A stretch of 7,569 nucleotides of DNA from Schlesneria sp. (GTDB lineage: Bacteria > Planctomycetota > Planctomycetia > Planctomycetales > Planctomycetaceae): assembly GCA_025353525.1 (NCBI GenBank), contig JANXOO010000477.1, forward strand, positions 1 through 7,569. The letters are read 5' to 3'. The notes under the pieces are model-generated. The model saw only the letters and a list, made by a program, of their open reading frames with translations, was not told the origin of the DNA and made no database searches. Shown here piece by piece: positions 1 through 6,218 of this stretch. The translations under genes were made by a program, and so were the position numbers. Positions within the stretch are counted from its first letter, which is position 1; each line of letters begins with the position of its first letter.

Positions 1-45
1 TGACGCGGTTCTTGCTGCGAGCCGCCTCAACGTTCACGGCATCAT

Positions 46-576
46 TTATTTCGGTGCCTGGCCGCTGGTCAGCTCGAGCAGATGTTGAAAATCCTGATCG
101 TTTCGCAGCGGGTCGAAATCGGTCTCGGCAGGTATCAGGGAAAGCAGATTTCGATCCATCCGCAGTGACCGTCCGAGCCATGAAAGAGCGTTGTCTTTAT
201 CGCCTGCCAGTGAATAATAGCAGGCCAGGTTGTACAGCACGACCGGGACATCCTTGTGAAATTCGTAAGCCAGTTTCATCGCATCGATCGCTTGCGGCAA
301 CTGGTCAATCCGTTTGAAGCACCACGCCATCCCCATCAGCGCGATCAGATCCGTCGGTTTTGCGAGATGAGCCTGCCGGAACGCACCGAGTGCCGGACGA
401 TGTTCGCGTTTCATTTGCAACGCTTCACCGCGCAACATGCACATTTTGAAAAGATCGGCATCGACATCGTCGATGCGACCGATTTCGCGAAGCGCATGGT
501 CAGGCATGTTGAGGGCCAGATAGCCTTCGGCCGCTCTGAAGTGACGCTCGCGCATTTTTTTAGTATTGATCGACAT
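46..576 (-). CDS. TPR-repeat protein, small, likely cytoplasmic
   Basis: A 176-residue protein made almost entirely of paired amphipathic helices. Repeat units can be placed at roughly residues 10-43, 44-77, 78-111 and 112-145, with TPR-type positions such as the A-L-G-A-F-R-Q-A-H, A-M-K-L-A-Y-E and Y-N-L-A-C-Y-Y-S-L-A-G stretches. The tail has the D-F-D-P-L-R motif followed by a D-F-x-x-L-L helix, a common ending of bacterial TPR proteins. No signal peptide or membrane segment is visible, so it probably acts in the cytoplasm as a protein-binding scaffold; the partner cannot be read from the sequence. The ATG at 576 is preceded by a modest CGGGAA ribosome site. A second in-frame ATG at codon 8 directly follows an A7 run, so the start could be seven codons later. 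It lies 120 bases downstream of the SpoIID-like gene in the same direction and may share its transcript. Confidence 0.85.
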   Translation of the reverse strand: MSINTKKMRERHFRAAEGYLALNMPDHALREIGRIDDVDADLFKMCMLRGEALQMKREHRPALGAFRQAHLAKPTDLIALMGMAWCFKRIDQLPQAIDAMKLAYEFHKDVPVVLYNLACYYSLAGDKDNALSWLGRSLRMDRNLLSLIPAETDFDPLRNDQDFQHLLELTSGQAPK

Positions 577-696
577 GTGATTCCCGCACGGATTGCAGCG
601 GATCTTGTAGCATCACTGCACGGCGCCGTCCACGGATCCGGTGGATGGAATCGATCGAACCGGGCGCGGAACAAATTCTGTTTTTGGAACGGATGT
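577..696. other. 120-base gap between the SpoIID-like and TPR genes
   Basis: There is no convincing ORF here. A small imperfect palindrome around the GGATCC at about 630-645 (TCCAC and GTGGA arms) could form a weak hairpin. It lacks a U-tract, so it is not a clear terminator, and read-through into the TPR gene is plausible. Confidence 0.4.
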
Positions 697-2151
697 TCAG
701 AGCGGTTTTTCTGCGTAGGAAAGCTGCGTCAAATCAGCTCCGGGGTAGTAGTAACGCACGATATCGTCGGTGCTGCGACCTGCTTCCGCCTGGCCTTTGG
801 CTCCCCATTGACAGAATCCGGCTCCGTGTCCATGGCCGCGTCCTTCAAAAACCACCCGATTCTTGTCAAACGACATGCGAAAATTTGGGCTGTAAAGTGT
901 TCCGGCAGGCAAACGGTCCCGCAACTCGACGCCGCTGACCGGGTCGCGATGTCCTTCCCGTTCCAGCTCGAATCGTGAGATGACTCCCTGCCCCGGTTCC
1001 GATATCTGATAGATTGCACCGATGGGAACTGCGTTTCTCTCCCGAATGCCAGGAAGGCCAGTCCGTTTCTCGAATTCGTCGCGAGGCATTGCTGTCGTCC
1101 AGCGATACGAGGGTGAGTCGCGGCACCATTCGCAAGGAACTGGCCTCAGCGACTCGTTGGCGTCCTTGAACAACTCGCGTCCGTCGGTCGTACAGCCTCC
1201 GCAGACGGCCGAATAGTACGTGCAAAAGAGTTCGTTCTTCCATGTGCAGACGGTCCCGCGAGTTTCCTTGACGACGATTCGGCTGCTTTCACTCTCGCCC
1301 GCCAATCGCCGTCCTGCGGCATCAACATATTCGACCCCCAGATACTTTTGACTGCGCTGCGACGACAAAAGATCGAATACGGATTTCGGATCGGCCTGTT
1401 GAGCCTGGTACAGGGCATAGGTTCGCGCGACGATTGCCTGGGCACGACGTGCAGCCTGTGGAAACCTGGCTGGCATCTCGGAATCAACGACACTCGCCAG
1501 ATATTCTTCGATCGGCAAGACGTTCACCGCCGAGACCTTGCCGTCGGTGCGTCGGAATAAACGCATTTTGCCGCGATACAAATGACCGTCAATCCGAATT
1601 GTCGGCGACGATTCGGGCTGAATCTCGATCCGGTCAGATTTGAATTGATGCGAGCCGATTTTCAGCCCGGCGGCAGTCGACATCACGACCGTCTTTCCCG
1701 ATAGCGCGTCAGGTGGAACCCATTCACCGGAAGACAGCGACAGCAGACGAAACGGCCCACGTACTTCGACCTGAAATGAACTCGTGCCACCGGGAGTGAC
1801 ATTGACCCGTATCTCGGGCTCGGTCATTGTCACCGGTTGCACGATGACAGGTATATTCGGTGTTACGGGCTGCCGGGATGTTGGAGACAGGGCTGATGAC
1901 GGGGAGAGCGGTGATTTTGTGGCAGTCCGCGTCCCTGTAAAGGTCTGTAATGGTGGCGGCGGCTCGTGTGTTTCAGGTGCAGTTCGGATGGCGATCACAG
2001 CGATCAGCAGCGCAAACGCCGGAACGGCCGCGACCCGAATGTCCCGTCGCGGCTTCCAGTTCACTCGGCGGTCGCCTCCGGCAGTGGAAACGCCAGCCGG
2101 GACGACACGGTTGCCGTCATGACGGTTCGATGATTCTGATTCGACGGTCAC
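697..2151 (-). CDS. SpoIID/LytB-domain protein, membrane-anchored
   Basis: A 484-residue protein from a GTG start. One hydrophobic segment at about residues 38-55 follows a basic N-terminus, giving a probable signal anchor with the bulk outside the cytoplasm. A Pro/Thr/Ser-rich linker runs to about residue 110. The SpoIID/LytB domain then shows its two hallmarks: an L-P-I-E-E-Y-L...S-E-M-P block with E225 matching the essential glutamate of SpoIID, followed by [10 protein letters not shown] (about 237-246); and a C-terminal [13 protein letters not shown] (about 439-451) followed by YYYPG (about 467-471). SpoIID proteins of spore formers are lytic transglycosylases acting on glycan strands, and LytB relatives enhance amidases, so I infer a peptidoglycan-remodelling role. 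Six cysteines (302, 310, 317, 320, 340, 343) lie where zinc ligands occur in characterised members. The reading frame is open 49 codons further upstream, but that part lies inside the preceding gene. The GTG overlapping the upstream TGA as GTGA, with GGGG 5' of it, is the better start. Confidence 0.88.
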   Translation of the reverse strand: MTVESESSNRHDGNRVVPAGVSTAGGDRRVNWKPRRDIRVAAVPAFALLIAVIAIRTAPETHEPPPPLQTFTGTRTATKSPLSPSSALSPTSRQPVTPNIPVIVQPVTMTEPEIRVNVTPGGTSSFQVEVRGPFRLLSLSSGEWVPPDALSGKTVVMSTAAGLKIGSHQFKSDRIEIQPESSPTIRIDGHLYRGKMRLFRRTDGKVSAVNVLPIEEYLASVVDSEMPARFPQAARRAQAIVARTYALYQAQQADPKSVFDLLSSQRSQKYLGVEYVDAAGRRLAGESESSRIVVKETRGTVCTWKNELFCTYYSAVCGGCTTDGRELFKDANESLRPVPCEWCRDSPSYRWTTAMPRDEFEKRTGLPGIRERNAVPIGAIYQISEPGQGVISRFELEREGHRDPVSGVELRDRLPAGTLYSPNFRMSFDKNRVVFEGRGHGHGAGFCQWGAKGQAEAGRSTDDIVRYYYPGADLTQLSYAEKPL

Positions 2152-3176
2152 GTGCCCCAACCGGACACTTCGCGGACCTTGATCATTGTTGCGAGAATCG
2201 TATTCCACGTTTTCGCGTTTTCGAGTGTGGCGTTGGGAAACATGCAACCGTCCCAGCAAATATGACGAATTCCGCGATCTGCAGCACCTTTCAGCCAATA
2301 GGCTGCCGTGGCAACGATATCAAGTTTGCCGTTCGGGTCATCTGCCAGGCAGTGTCGTCCGGTTTTGTCGTGACTTCCTGACCCGTGGACGGTCCCGTCG
2401 TTTTGCGCAACGTGGAAGTCGATCGTCCACGGACGAAGCGCGTCGGTCATTTTCGTATACGCGGCGTCGAATTCCGCCGGGGAATAGCCTTCCTTTAATA
2501 GTGCATGTTCCGGAGCGTTGTATCCCATCAGGTACAGATATGTATGTGCCTGATCGGCCTGAAAACCGACCGTCCCCGGCATATCGGTTTGTTCGAGCAG
2601 CTCGACCATGTTTTTCCATGAGTGCATCCCGGCCCAGCAAATTTCGCCTTCGGCCGCCAGGCGTTCGCCATGTGCCGCAGCAATAATTCCCGCCTCGCGA
2701 AATGTCGCCGCGATCTTTTTCGTGTTTGCCGCAGGATTTTCCAGCCAGTGCGACGGGCCGTCAGCCGCATCGATCCGGATGATTCCGTACTTGCGGACAC
2801 CGTGCTTGTTGAATATCCCGGCGATGCGACAGGCTTTTTTCACCGCCAGAACGAACTTGGCTCGTTGCTCGGGGCCTCCCATTGAACTGTCGCCGACCGT
2901 TCCCGGCCAGACAGGCGCCACGAGCGATCCAACAGCCAGCCCTTTCGAAGCAATTTTGTCGGCAACCCGTTTCACGTCATCGTCGCTCAGATCGATGTTG
3001 ATATGCGGGTCGAACAGAAACAGATCGACGCCGTCGAACTTCTGACCGTTGACCGTTGCCTGAGTCGTCAGCTCAAGCATGCGATCAAGCGAAATAAACG
3101 ATTCGGCACCGGGCGAGCCTTTCCCGACAAGACCGGGCCACATGGCATTGTGAAGTTTCGGAAATGTATTGCTCAT
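2148..3176 (-). CDS. Sugar phosphate isomerase/epimerase-like TIM-barrel protein
   Basis: A 342-residue protein of the xylose-isomerase-like (AP endonuclase 2) TIM-barrel superfamily. Alternating beta-alpha elements run through the chain: F-D-G-V-D-L-F at about 47-53, G-L-A-V-G-S-L-V at about 79-86, K-Y-G-I-I-R-I at about 129-135, and G-T-V-G-F-Q-A-D near 201-208. Candidate metal ligands at barrel positions typical of the family are E178, D208 and H255 (D-F-H). The last strand ends C-W-D-G (D309), where many relatives carry glutamate. The family isomerises or epimerises sugars and sugar phosphates, and some members cleave 3-keto-glycosides; the substrate here cannot be read. No signal peptide is seen, so it is probably cytoplasmic. 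The start is the ATG at 3176, because GAAGGAAG sits 7 bases upstream; an in-frame ATG 11 codons earlier has no such site. Its TGA overlaps the start of the SpoIID-like gene. The class is well supported; the reaction is unknown. Confidence 0.85.
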   Translation of the reverse strand: MSNTFPKLHNAMWPGLVGKGSPGAESFISLDRMLELTTQATVNGQKFDGVDLFLFDPHINIDLSDDDVKRVADKIASKGLAVGSLVAPVWPGTVGDSSMGGPEQRAKFVLAVKKACRIAGIFNKHGVRKYGIIRIDAADGPSHWLENPAANTKKIAATFREAGIIAAAHGERLAAEGEICWAGMHSWKNMVELLEQTDMPGTVGFQADQAHTYLYLMGYNAPEHALLKEGYSPAEFDAAYTKMTDALRPWTIDFHVAQNDGTVHGSGSHDKTGRHCLADDPNGKLDIVATAAYWLKGAADRGIRHICWDGCMFPNATLENAKTWNTILATMIKVREVSGWGT

Positions 3177-3181
3177 CGTTG

Positions 3182-3189
3182 CTTCCTTC
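3182..3189 (-). promoter_or_regulatory. Ribosome binding site of the TIM-barrel gene
   Basis: GAAGGAAG lies 7 bases before the ATG at 3176. It decides between this start and the in-frame ATG at 3209. Confidence 0.7.
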
Positions 3190-3403
3190 GCGTTGTTTTT
3201 GAAACGCATGGCGGTTCCGTGTGACCACGATTCGCTTCAAGTGACGATTGTCGGTTCGAGATCGTTTCTGCTGCCAGTCGCCTCGAGTTTTATACTGCTC
3301 GCGGTCCAGATTGAGGTGTCATTTGAAGGTCCGTTTCCGCGTTCGGTGCGAATCCACCGTTGGAAACGCACTTTCCGGCAATTTTCGAAGTTTTTCGTGG
3401 CCT

Positions 3404-3448
3404 CAATTCAGACCGCGCGAAGTATCACTGTCTCTGCGATCTGAATTG
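3404..3448. other. Intergenic hairpin downstream of the cupin gene
   Basis: The arms CAATTCAGA (3404-3412) and TCTGAATTG (3440-3448) are perfectly complementary over 9 bases. After one A/C mismatch, CGCG (3414-3417) can pair with TGCG (3435-3438) using one G-U pair, leaving a 17-base loop. It lies about 40 bases past the cupin stop codon. No run of U follows on the minus strand, so it is not a canonical intrinsic terminator; it could be a 3'-end-protecting stem or a factor-dependent stop. Confidence 0.35.
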
Positions 3449-3489
3449 CCACCACGGCGACCACTGCCCCTGCGATATCGAACGGGTGG

Positions 3490-4719
3490 TCATTTGCGTT
3501 TGTGGTCACCAACGTTTGGTGCCGACGGCTGTGCGTTGGGACCGAAATACCTGAGTGACACCAATGGTTCCGAGCCGGTGTTCTCGACGACGACACCTTC
3601 TGCTGCAGCCTTGGCCGTGACGAAGACTTCGTCGTCGGTCATTTGGCCAAATCGGATCATTGCCGGCGTCTGCAGCCGCATCCCGTTGATCTTTCCTTCG
3701 CCCTGCACGGTGATCCAGCCGTATGCACCGCCGTCTTTCAGAGTCAATTTAGCTCCGGGATTGACGGTCAGTTCCTTGGCCGTGAACAGTTGCTCCCCGT
3801 CGACTTTGCCGTAGACGATCCAGCGATCGACGTATCCCTCTTTTTCGGTATTGGCAACGGGAATCGGTTCAAGGTAGTTGTTGTCCTTGAAATTCGGGTC
3901 GACGTTTTTCTCCCAGTCGAGTGCATCGACCAGGTATTGCAAATCGTCGTGTTTTTCTTTCGGAAAATCTTTCGTCAATAAAGATCGGGGAACGGCCCGT
4001 CCTTCGACCATCGACTGATACATCCCGAAGACATCGCTGCCCCACTGGGGTTCGTATGTCAGAAGACTTCCCGGTGCGTGCAGAATGCACGGAGGAATCA
4101 GCCAACCCGTTCCCGGCTTCAGACGATAGGCTTTTGACAGATCGAGGATTCCGTTGTCTCCATCGTTCCAGCGGGACAGGCTGTCAATGACATCCTGTTT
4201 TGTCGTGCCAGGTTCCAGTCCCATAAACGTGTAGGGGAAATTATTGCCTGTCGGGTTGAGCTGAGGCGGAAAGTAGTACGATTCCGGTTTGCCTTCTTGT
4301 CCGACGAGTTTGGCCTGCGCCGCACTCTGGTGCATGTGGTGCGGAATGGGGCCCATGTTATCGAAGAATTTTGAATAGACCGGCCATCGCTTGTACTTGT
4401 TCCATATATGGTCGCCGACCGTTTCGGAACCGAGTTCCGCGATCGCGTCCTTGAGTGAGAATTTTTGGCCTTTGTGGACGCAATACGAAAGTCCTTCGTC
4501 TGCCGGAGCTCCTTCGTTGGCCGCCGCCGTTGTCGAGGCAAACCAGCGTTCGTCAATCCCGCCTCGATGAGTCCCAAGTGCGTAGTAGTCAGCGGGATGC
4601 AACTTGAGGCGTCGACCGGGCTGCAGGAATGATCGCGGTACCCATGTCGGAGCGAGTCGCAAGACTCCCTTGCCATCGGTGAGCGCGGCGGACGCGAGTT
4701 GCTTGATATTGGCCACCAT
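3490..4719 (-). CDS. Class I mannose-6-phosphate isomerase-like double-cupin protein
   Basis: A 409-residue protein, close to the length of bacterial type I phosphomannose isomerases (about 390-440). The metal-site pattern of that family is visible: I-P-H-H-M-H (H128 and H130, where the family usually has Q-x-H), K-P-E at 144-146 matching the K-P-E of the active-site motif, and I-P-P-C-I-L-H-A at 208-215 with H214 as the last metal ligand. A second, C-terminal cupin fold of beta strands spans about residues 300-392 (G-W-I-T-V-Q-G-E-G-K-I-N-G). Classical members interconvert mannose 6-phosphate and fructose 6-phosphate. The altered first ligand and loss of the N-H before K-P-E mean another sugar is possible. 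No signal peptide is seen. The ATG at 4719 is fixed by a strong GAGGAG 9 bases upstream. The frame stays open 112 codons further upstream, but that stretch passes through an intergenic palindrome and is not protein-like. The gene lies upstream of a sugar-isomerase-like TIM barrel. Confidence 0.82.
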   Translation of the reverse strand: MVANIKQLASAALTDGKGVLRLAPTWVPRSFLQPGRRLKLHPADYYALGTHRGGIDERWFASTTAAANEGAPADEGLSYCVHKGQKFSLKDAIAELGSETVGDHIWNKYKRWPVYSKFFDNMGPIPHHMHQSAAQAKLVGQEGKPESYYFPPQLNPTGNNFPYTFMGLEPGTTKQDVIDSLSRWNDGDNGILDLSKAYRLKPGTGWLIPPCILHAPGSLLTYEPQWGSDVFGMYQSMVEGRAVPRSLLTKDFPKEKHDDLQYLVDALDWEKNVDPNFKDNNYLEPIPVANTEKEGYVDRWIVYGKVDGEQLFTAKELTVNPGAKLTLKDGGAYGWITVQGEGKINGMRLQTPAMIRFGQMTDDEVFVTAKAAAEGVVVENTGSEPLVSLRYFGPNAQPSAPNVGDHKRK

Positions 4720-4728
4720 CGTGAATTT

Positions 4729-4734
4729 CTCCTC
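4729..4734 (-). promoter_or_regulatory. Ribosome binding site of the cupin gene
   Basis: GAGGAG lies 9 bases upstream of the ATG at 4719. It is the strongest Shine-Dalgarno sequence I noticed in the window and excludes the much longer open frame that begins at 5055. Confidence 0.8.
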
Positions 4735-4975
4735 AACGCAATCTCGACACGCTTTTAGCGACGGACGCGAATATTGTGATTCGTTTGTGAAAAATACCCG
4801 GAGCGGAGATTTTTGAGGTTTGTTGACAGAAAAGCAATCGTGACAGCCAACGAAAACGGGGCGGTCGCGGCCAAAGTACGATGCGACCAGTGAAAACCGG
4901 TAAATGCGATCAGGTCCGGAAGACCATTCCGCATCAGTAAAAGAAAGAACAAGAGGAATACCACAAAGAGATCTG
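4735..4975. other. Leader/promoter region of the cupin gene
   Basis: About 240 bases between the ribosome site and the palindrome. I see no gene with supporting signals. Any promoter of the cupin gene should lie here, but I could not identify a convincing -35/-10 pair. Confidence 0.35.
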
Positions 4976-5063
4976 ACGCAAAGGTGCCAAGAGGCAAAGG
5001 CGCAAAGAAAAAGGCCAACTGCGAGTTCCCCCTTGGCGTCTTTGCGCCTTGGCACCTTTGCGT
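4976..5063. repeat. Palindromic element built of tandem GCAAAG-type octamers
   Basis: Each arm is four head-to-tail imperfect octamers. The left arm is ACGCAAAG, GTGCCAAG, AGGCAAAG, GCGCAAAG (4976-5007). The right arm, read on the minus strand from 5063 to 5032, is ACGCAAAG, GTGCCAAG, GCGCAAAG, ACGCCAAG. The outer 16 bases of the two arms are perfect inverted complements (4976-4991 with 5048-5063), and a 24-base centre separates them. Weaker complementarity continues outward (CCACAAAG near 4961 and CTTTGGTG near 5080), so the element may reach about 4961-5087. The 8-base period gives spurious open frames with repeating K-D-A-K or L-C-A-F-A-like peptides. I recall similar sequences as dispersed intergenic repeats in planctomycete and cyanobacterial genomes; that is recollection, not a search. 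It could act as a strong RNA stem or a non-autonomous mobile repeat. Confidence 0.8.
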
Positions 5064-5112
5064 TGAAATCCTTTCTCTTCTTTGGTGTACTCCGTTCAAT
5101 CTGATTCTCGTG

Positions 5113-5259
5113 TCAATTGCGCCACAGGTTGACCAGTATTTGCTTGCGGTCTTCTTCAGACTTGGGTCTTCCCGGTGCCTGTCCGCGTTTTTCACGATTC
5201 CTGCCGAGCGAGCCAGAAAAAAAGACTTCGTCACTTGTCGCTCGTCGTCGATCGACCAT
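5113..5259 (-). CDS. Possible 48-residue small basic protein
   Basis: The frame runs from an ATG at 5259 to a TGA at 5113-5115 and gives 48 residues. The first part is rich in Arg, Asp and Ser; the middle has R-G-Q-A-P-G-R-P-K-S, a Gly-Arg-Pro core resembling an AT-hook; and the last part (S-E-E-D-R-K-Q-I-L-V-N-L-W) would make a charged amphipathic helix. The composition looks like a protein rather than random sequence, with third-position GC of about 50 percent. There is no strong ribosome site before the ATG (only a weak GAAG), and a T7 run interrupts the coding strand at 5217-5223. It is transcribed divergently from the cupredoxin gene. I do not recognise a family. It could equally be the remnant of a longer gene, for example the part of a DNA-binding or transposase protein that often carries P-G-R-P-K linkers. 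Confidence 0.35.
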   Translation of the reverse strand: MVDRRRATSDEVFFSGSLGRNREKRGQAPGRPKSEEDRKQILVNLWRN

Positions 5260-5442
5260 AATGCTTCGTAGTCGCTGTTTGTGGCCTTCGCAAGTCGTTC
5301 CGGCTCACGAGGATGCCTGTATTGCTTCGAGCGGGTCGCAAATGATGTTTACGTTTTATGCCAAACGGGGAATCGGATTTCCCTCGCCAGGCACGGTTGC
5401 CTTAATCTGCTTCACTGTCCGATTCACTGAAAGTGCTTTCTG
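5260..5442. other. Upstream region of the cupredoxin gene
   Basis: 183 bases between the possible small ORF and the cupredoxin start. No clear promoter or operator is visible. Only a weak GAAAG lies about a dozen bases before the ATG at 5443. The promoter of the cupredoxin gene should be in this stretch. Confidence 0.4.
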
Positions 5443-6207
5443 ATGAAAAAACTGTTTTCAATGCTTGCCGCGACGACTGCCATCGCGTTTGTGTTTGCGG
5501 CGTGCGCATCGTCCGCGTCGGCTGAAGGCTGGGGCACCCTCAAGGGCCAGATATTGCTTGATGGGGACGTGCCTGCGATTCCACCACTTGATATCACCAA
5601 AGACGCTGTCTGTATGGCGCAACCGGTTCCCGATGAAAAGCTCGTTGTCGACGCCAAAACGAAGGGAATCGCGAACATTGTGATCTATCTGGCAAAGAAA
5701 CCTGATGCGATTCATCCGTCGCTCAAGGAAATCGACGAGAAGAAGAAAGAAGTGACCTTCGATCAGAAGGGTTGCCGATTCACTCCGCACGTGATGGTTG
5801 TCCGCACCGGACAACAGGTTCGCGTTTTCTCAGACGATGATACGGCTCATAACACGCATACGTACATGGGCAAGAACGATTCAGACAACTTTTTGCTCGC
5901 GCCCAAAAACCGGGTTGGTGTCCTTTTAAAACCGCTCAAGTACGCCGAAAAACTTCCGCGAAAGGTCAGCTGCGATATCCATTCCTGGATGACCGCTTAT
6001 TGGGTGGTCGTCGATCATCCCTATGCTGCAGTCACCGATCCCGAAGGAAAGTACGAAATTCCTGAATTGCCAGCCGGTAAGCACGAGTTCATCGTTTGGC
6101 ATGAATCGTCGGGCTATCTCGACAAGAAATACACGGTCGAAATCAAAGAAGGCGTCAACGAGCAAAAGCCGTTGAAGTTTACGTCCGCGCAAATCCTGGT
6201 ACCGTAA
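5443..6207 (+). CDS. Secreted plastocyanin-like copper protein with a carboxypeptidase-regulatory-like domain
   Basis: A 254-residue exported protein. Residues 1-27 form a signal peptide (M-K-K-L, a hydrophobic core, then S-A-S-A before E-G-W), suggesting signal peptidase I cleavage near residue 27. A cysteine at 21 after F-A-A is a poor lipobox, so a lipoprotein is a less likely alternative. A cupredoxin fold follows. H136-N137 in the D-D-D-T-A-H-N-T-H stretch and C177-D-I-H180-S-W-M183 near its end give the His, Cys, His, Met set of a type 1 (blue) copper site, with a shorter Cys-to-Met loop than plant plastocyanin. Residues about 193-245 (Y-A-A-V-T-D-P-E-G-K-Y-E-I-P-E-L-P-A-G) look like a carboxypeptidase-regulatory-like beta-sandwich. 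The likely role is periplasmic or envelope electron transfer or copper binding; the partner is unknown. The gene runs opposite to its neighbours and ends 7 bases from the convergent coiled-coil gene. Ribosome-site support is weak. Confidence 0.85.
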   Translation: MKKLFSMLAATTAIAFVFAACASSASAEGWGTLKGQILLDGDVPAIPPLDITKDAVCMAQPVPDEKLVVDAKTKGIANIVIYLAKKPDAIHPSLKEIDEKKKEVTFDQKGCRFTPHVMVVRTGQQVRVFSDDDTAHNTHTYMGKNDSDNFLLAPKNRVGVLLKPLKYAEKLPRKVSCDIHSWMTAYWVVVDHPYAAVTDPEGKYEIPELPAGKHEFIVWHESSGYLDKKYTVEIKEGVNEQKPLKFTSAQILVP

Positions 6208-6218
6208 TCCGGATTTAC
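6204..6218. other. Compact convergent stop-codon junction with a palindrome
   Basis: The two convergent genes end 7 bases apart. AATCCGGATT (6206-6215) is a perfect 10-base palindrome that takes in part of both stop codons. It is too short to be a terminator, and no other terminator lies between the genes, so their transcripts may overlap antisense. Confidence 0.4.

Larger units (their letters stand above)
3177..3489. other. 313-base intergenic region between the cupin and TIM-barrel genes
   Basis: Apart from the ribosome site at its left end and one hairpin at 3404-3448, I see no gene here. Frames open across it are extensions of neighbours or overlap the cupin gene antisense. A TATAAA (minus strand, 3289-3294), about 113 bases before the TIM-barrel ATG, is a possible -10 element without a good -35. 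The length of the gap makes an independent promoter for the TIM-barrel and SpoIID pair plausible. Confidence 0.45.

Noticed and set aside
1..37. Possible start of a further minus-strand gene (GTG at 37) at the window edge
   Set aside because: Only about 12 open codons are visible and there is no ribosome site; too little sequence to call.
553..561. A7 run near the TPR gene start as a programmed slippage site
   Set aside because: No alternative product or downstream stimulatory structure is visible; it is more likely a simple Lys-Lys codon pair next to Met.
256..978. Long plus-strand frames antisense to the TPR and SpoIID-like genes
   Set aside because: They are shadows of genes with clear domain motifs on the other strand and span the gap between two real genes.
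2152..2298. 49-codon upstream extension of the SpoIID-like reading frame
   Set aside because: It lies entirely inside the TIM-barrel coding sequence in another frame, has no ribosome site support, and the peptide is Arg/Ser/Cys-rich and not family-like. The GTG overlapping the TGA is the better start.
3289..3317. TATAAA as a promoter of the TIM-barrel gene
   Set aside because: The -10-like hexamer has no acceptable -35 at 16-18 bases, so I do not list it as a promoter.
3248..3814. 188-codon plus-strand frame over the intergenic gap and the cupin 3' end
   Set aside because: It is antisense to the cupin coding sequence for much of its length and shows no domain or start signal.
4720..5055. 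112-codon upstream extension of the cupin reading frame
   Set aside because: It runs through the octamer palindrome and yields the typical spurious repeat peptide. The strong GAGGAG before 4719 sets the start.
4755..5234. Open frame of 159 codons on the minus strand across the palindrome
   Set aside because: Its length depends on the 8-base repeat being read through; the composition is low quality and there is no ribosome site.
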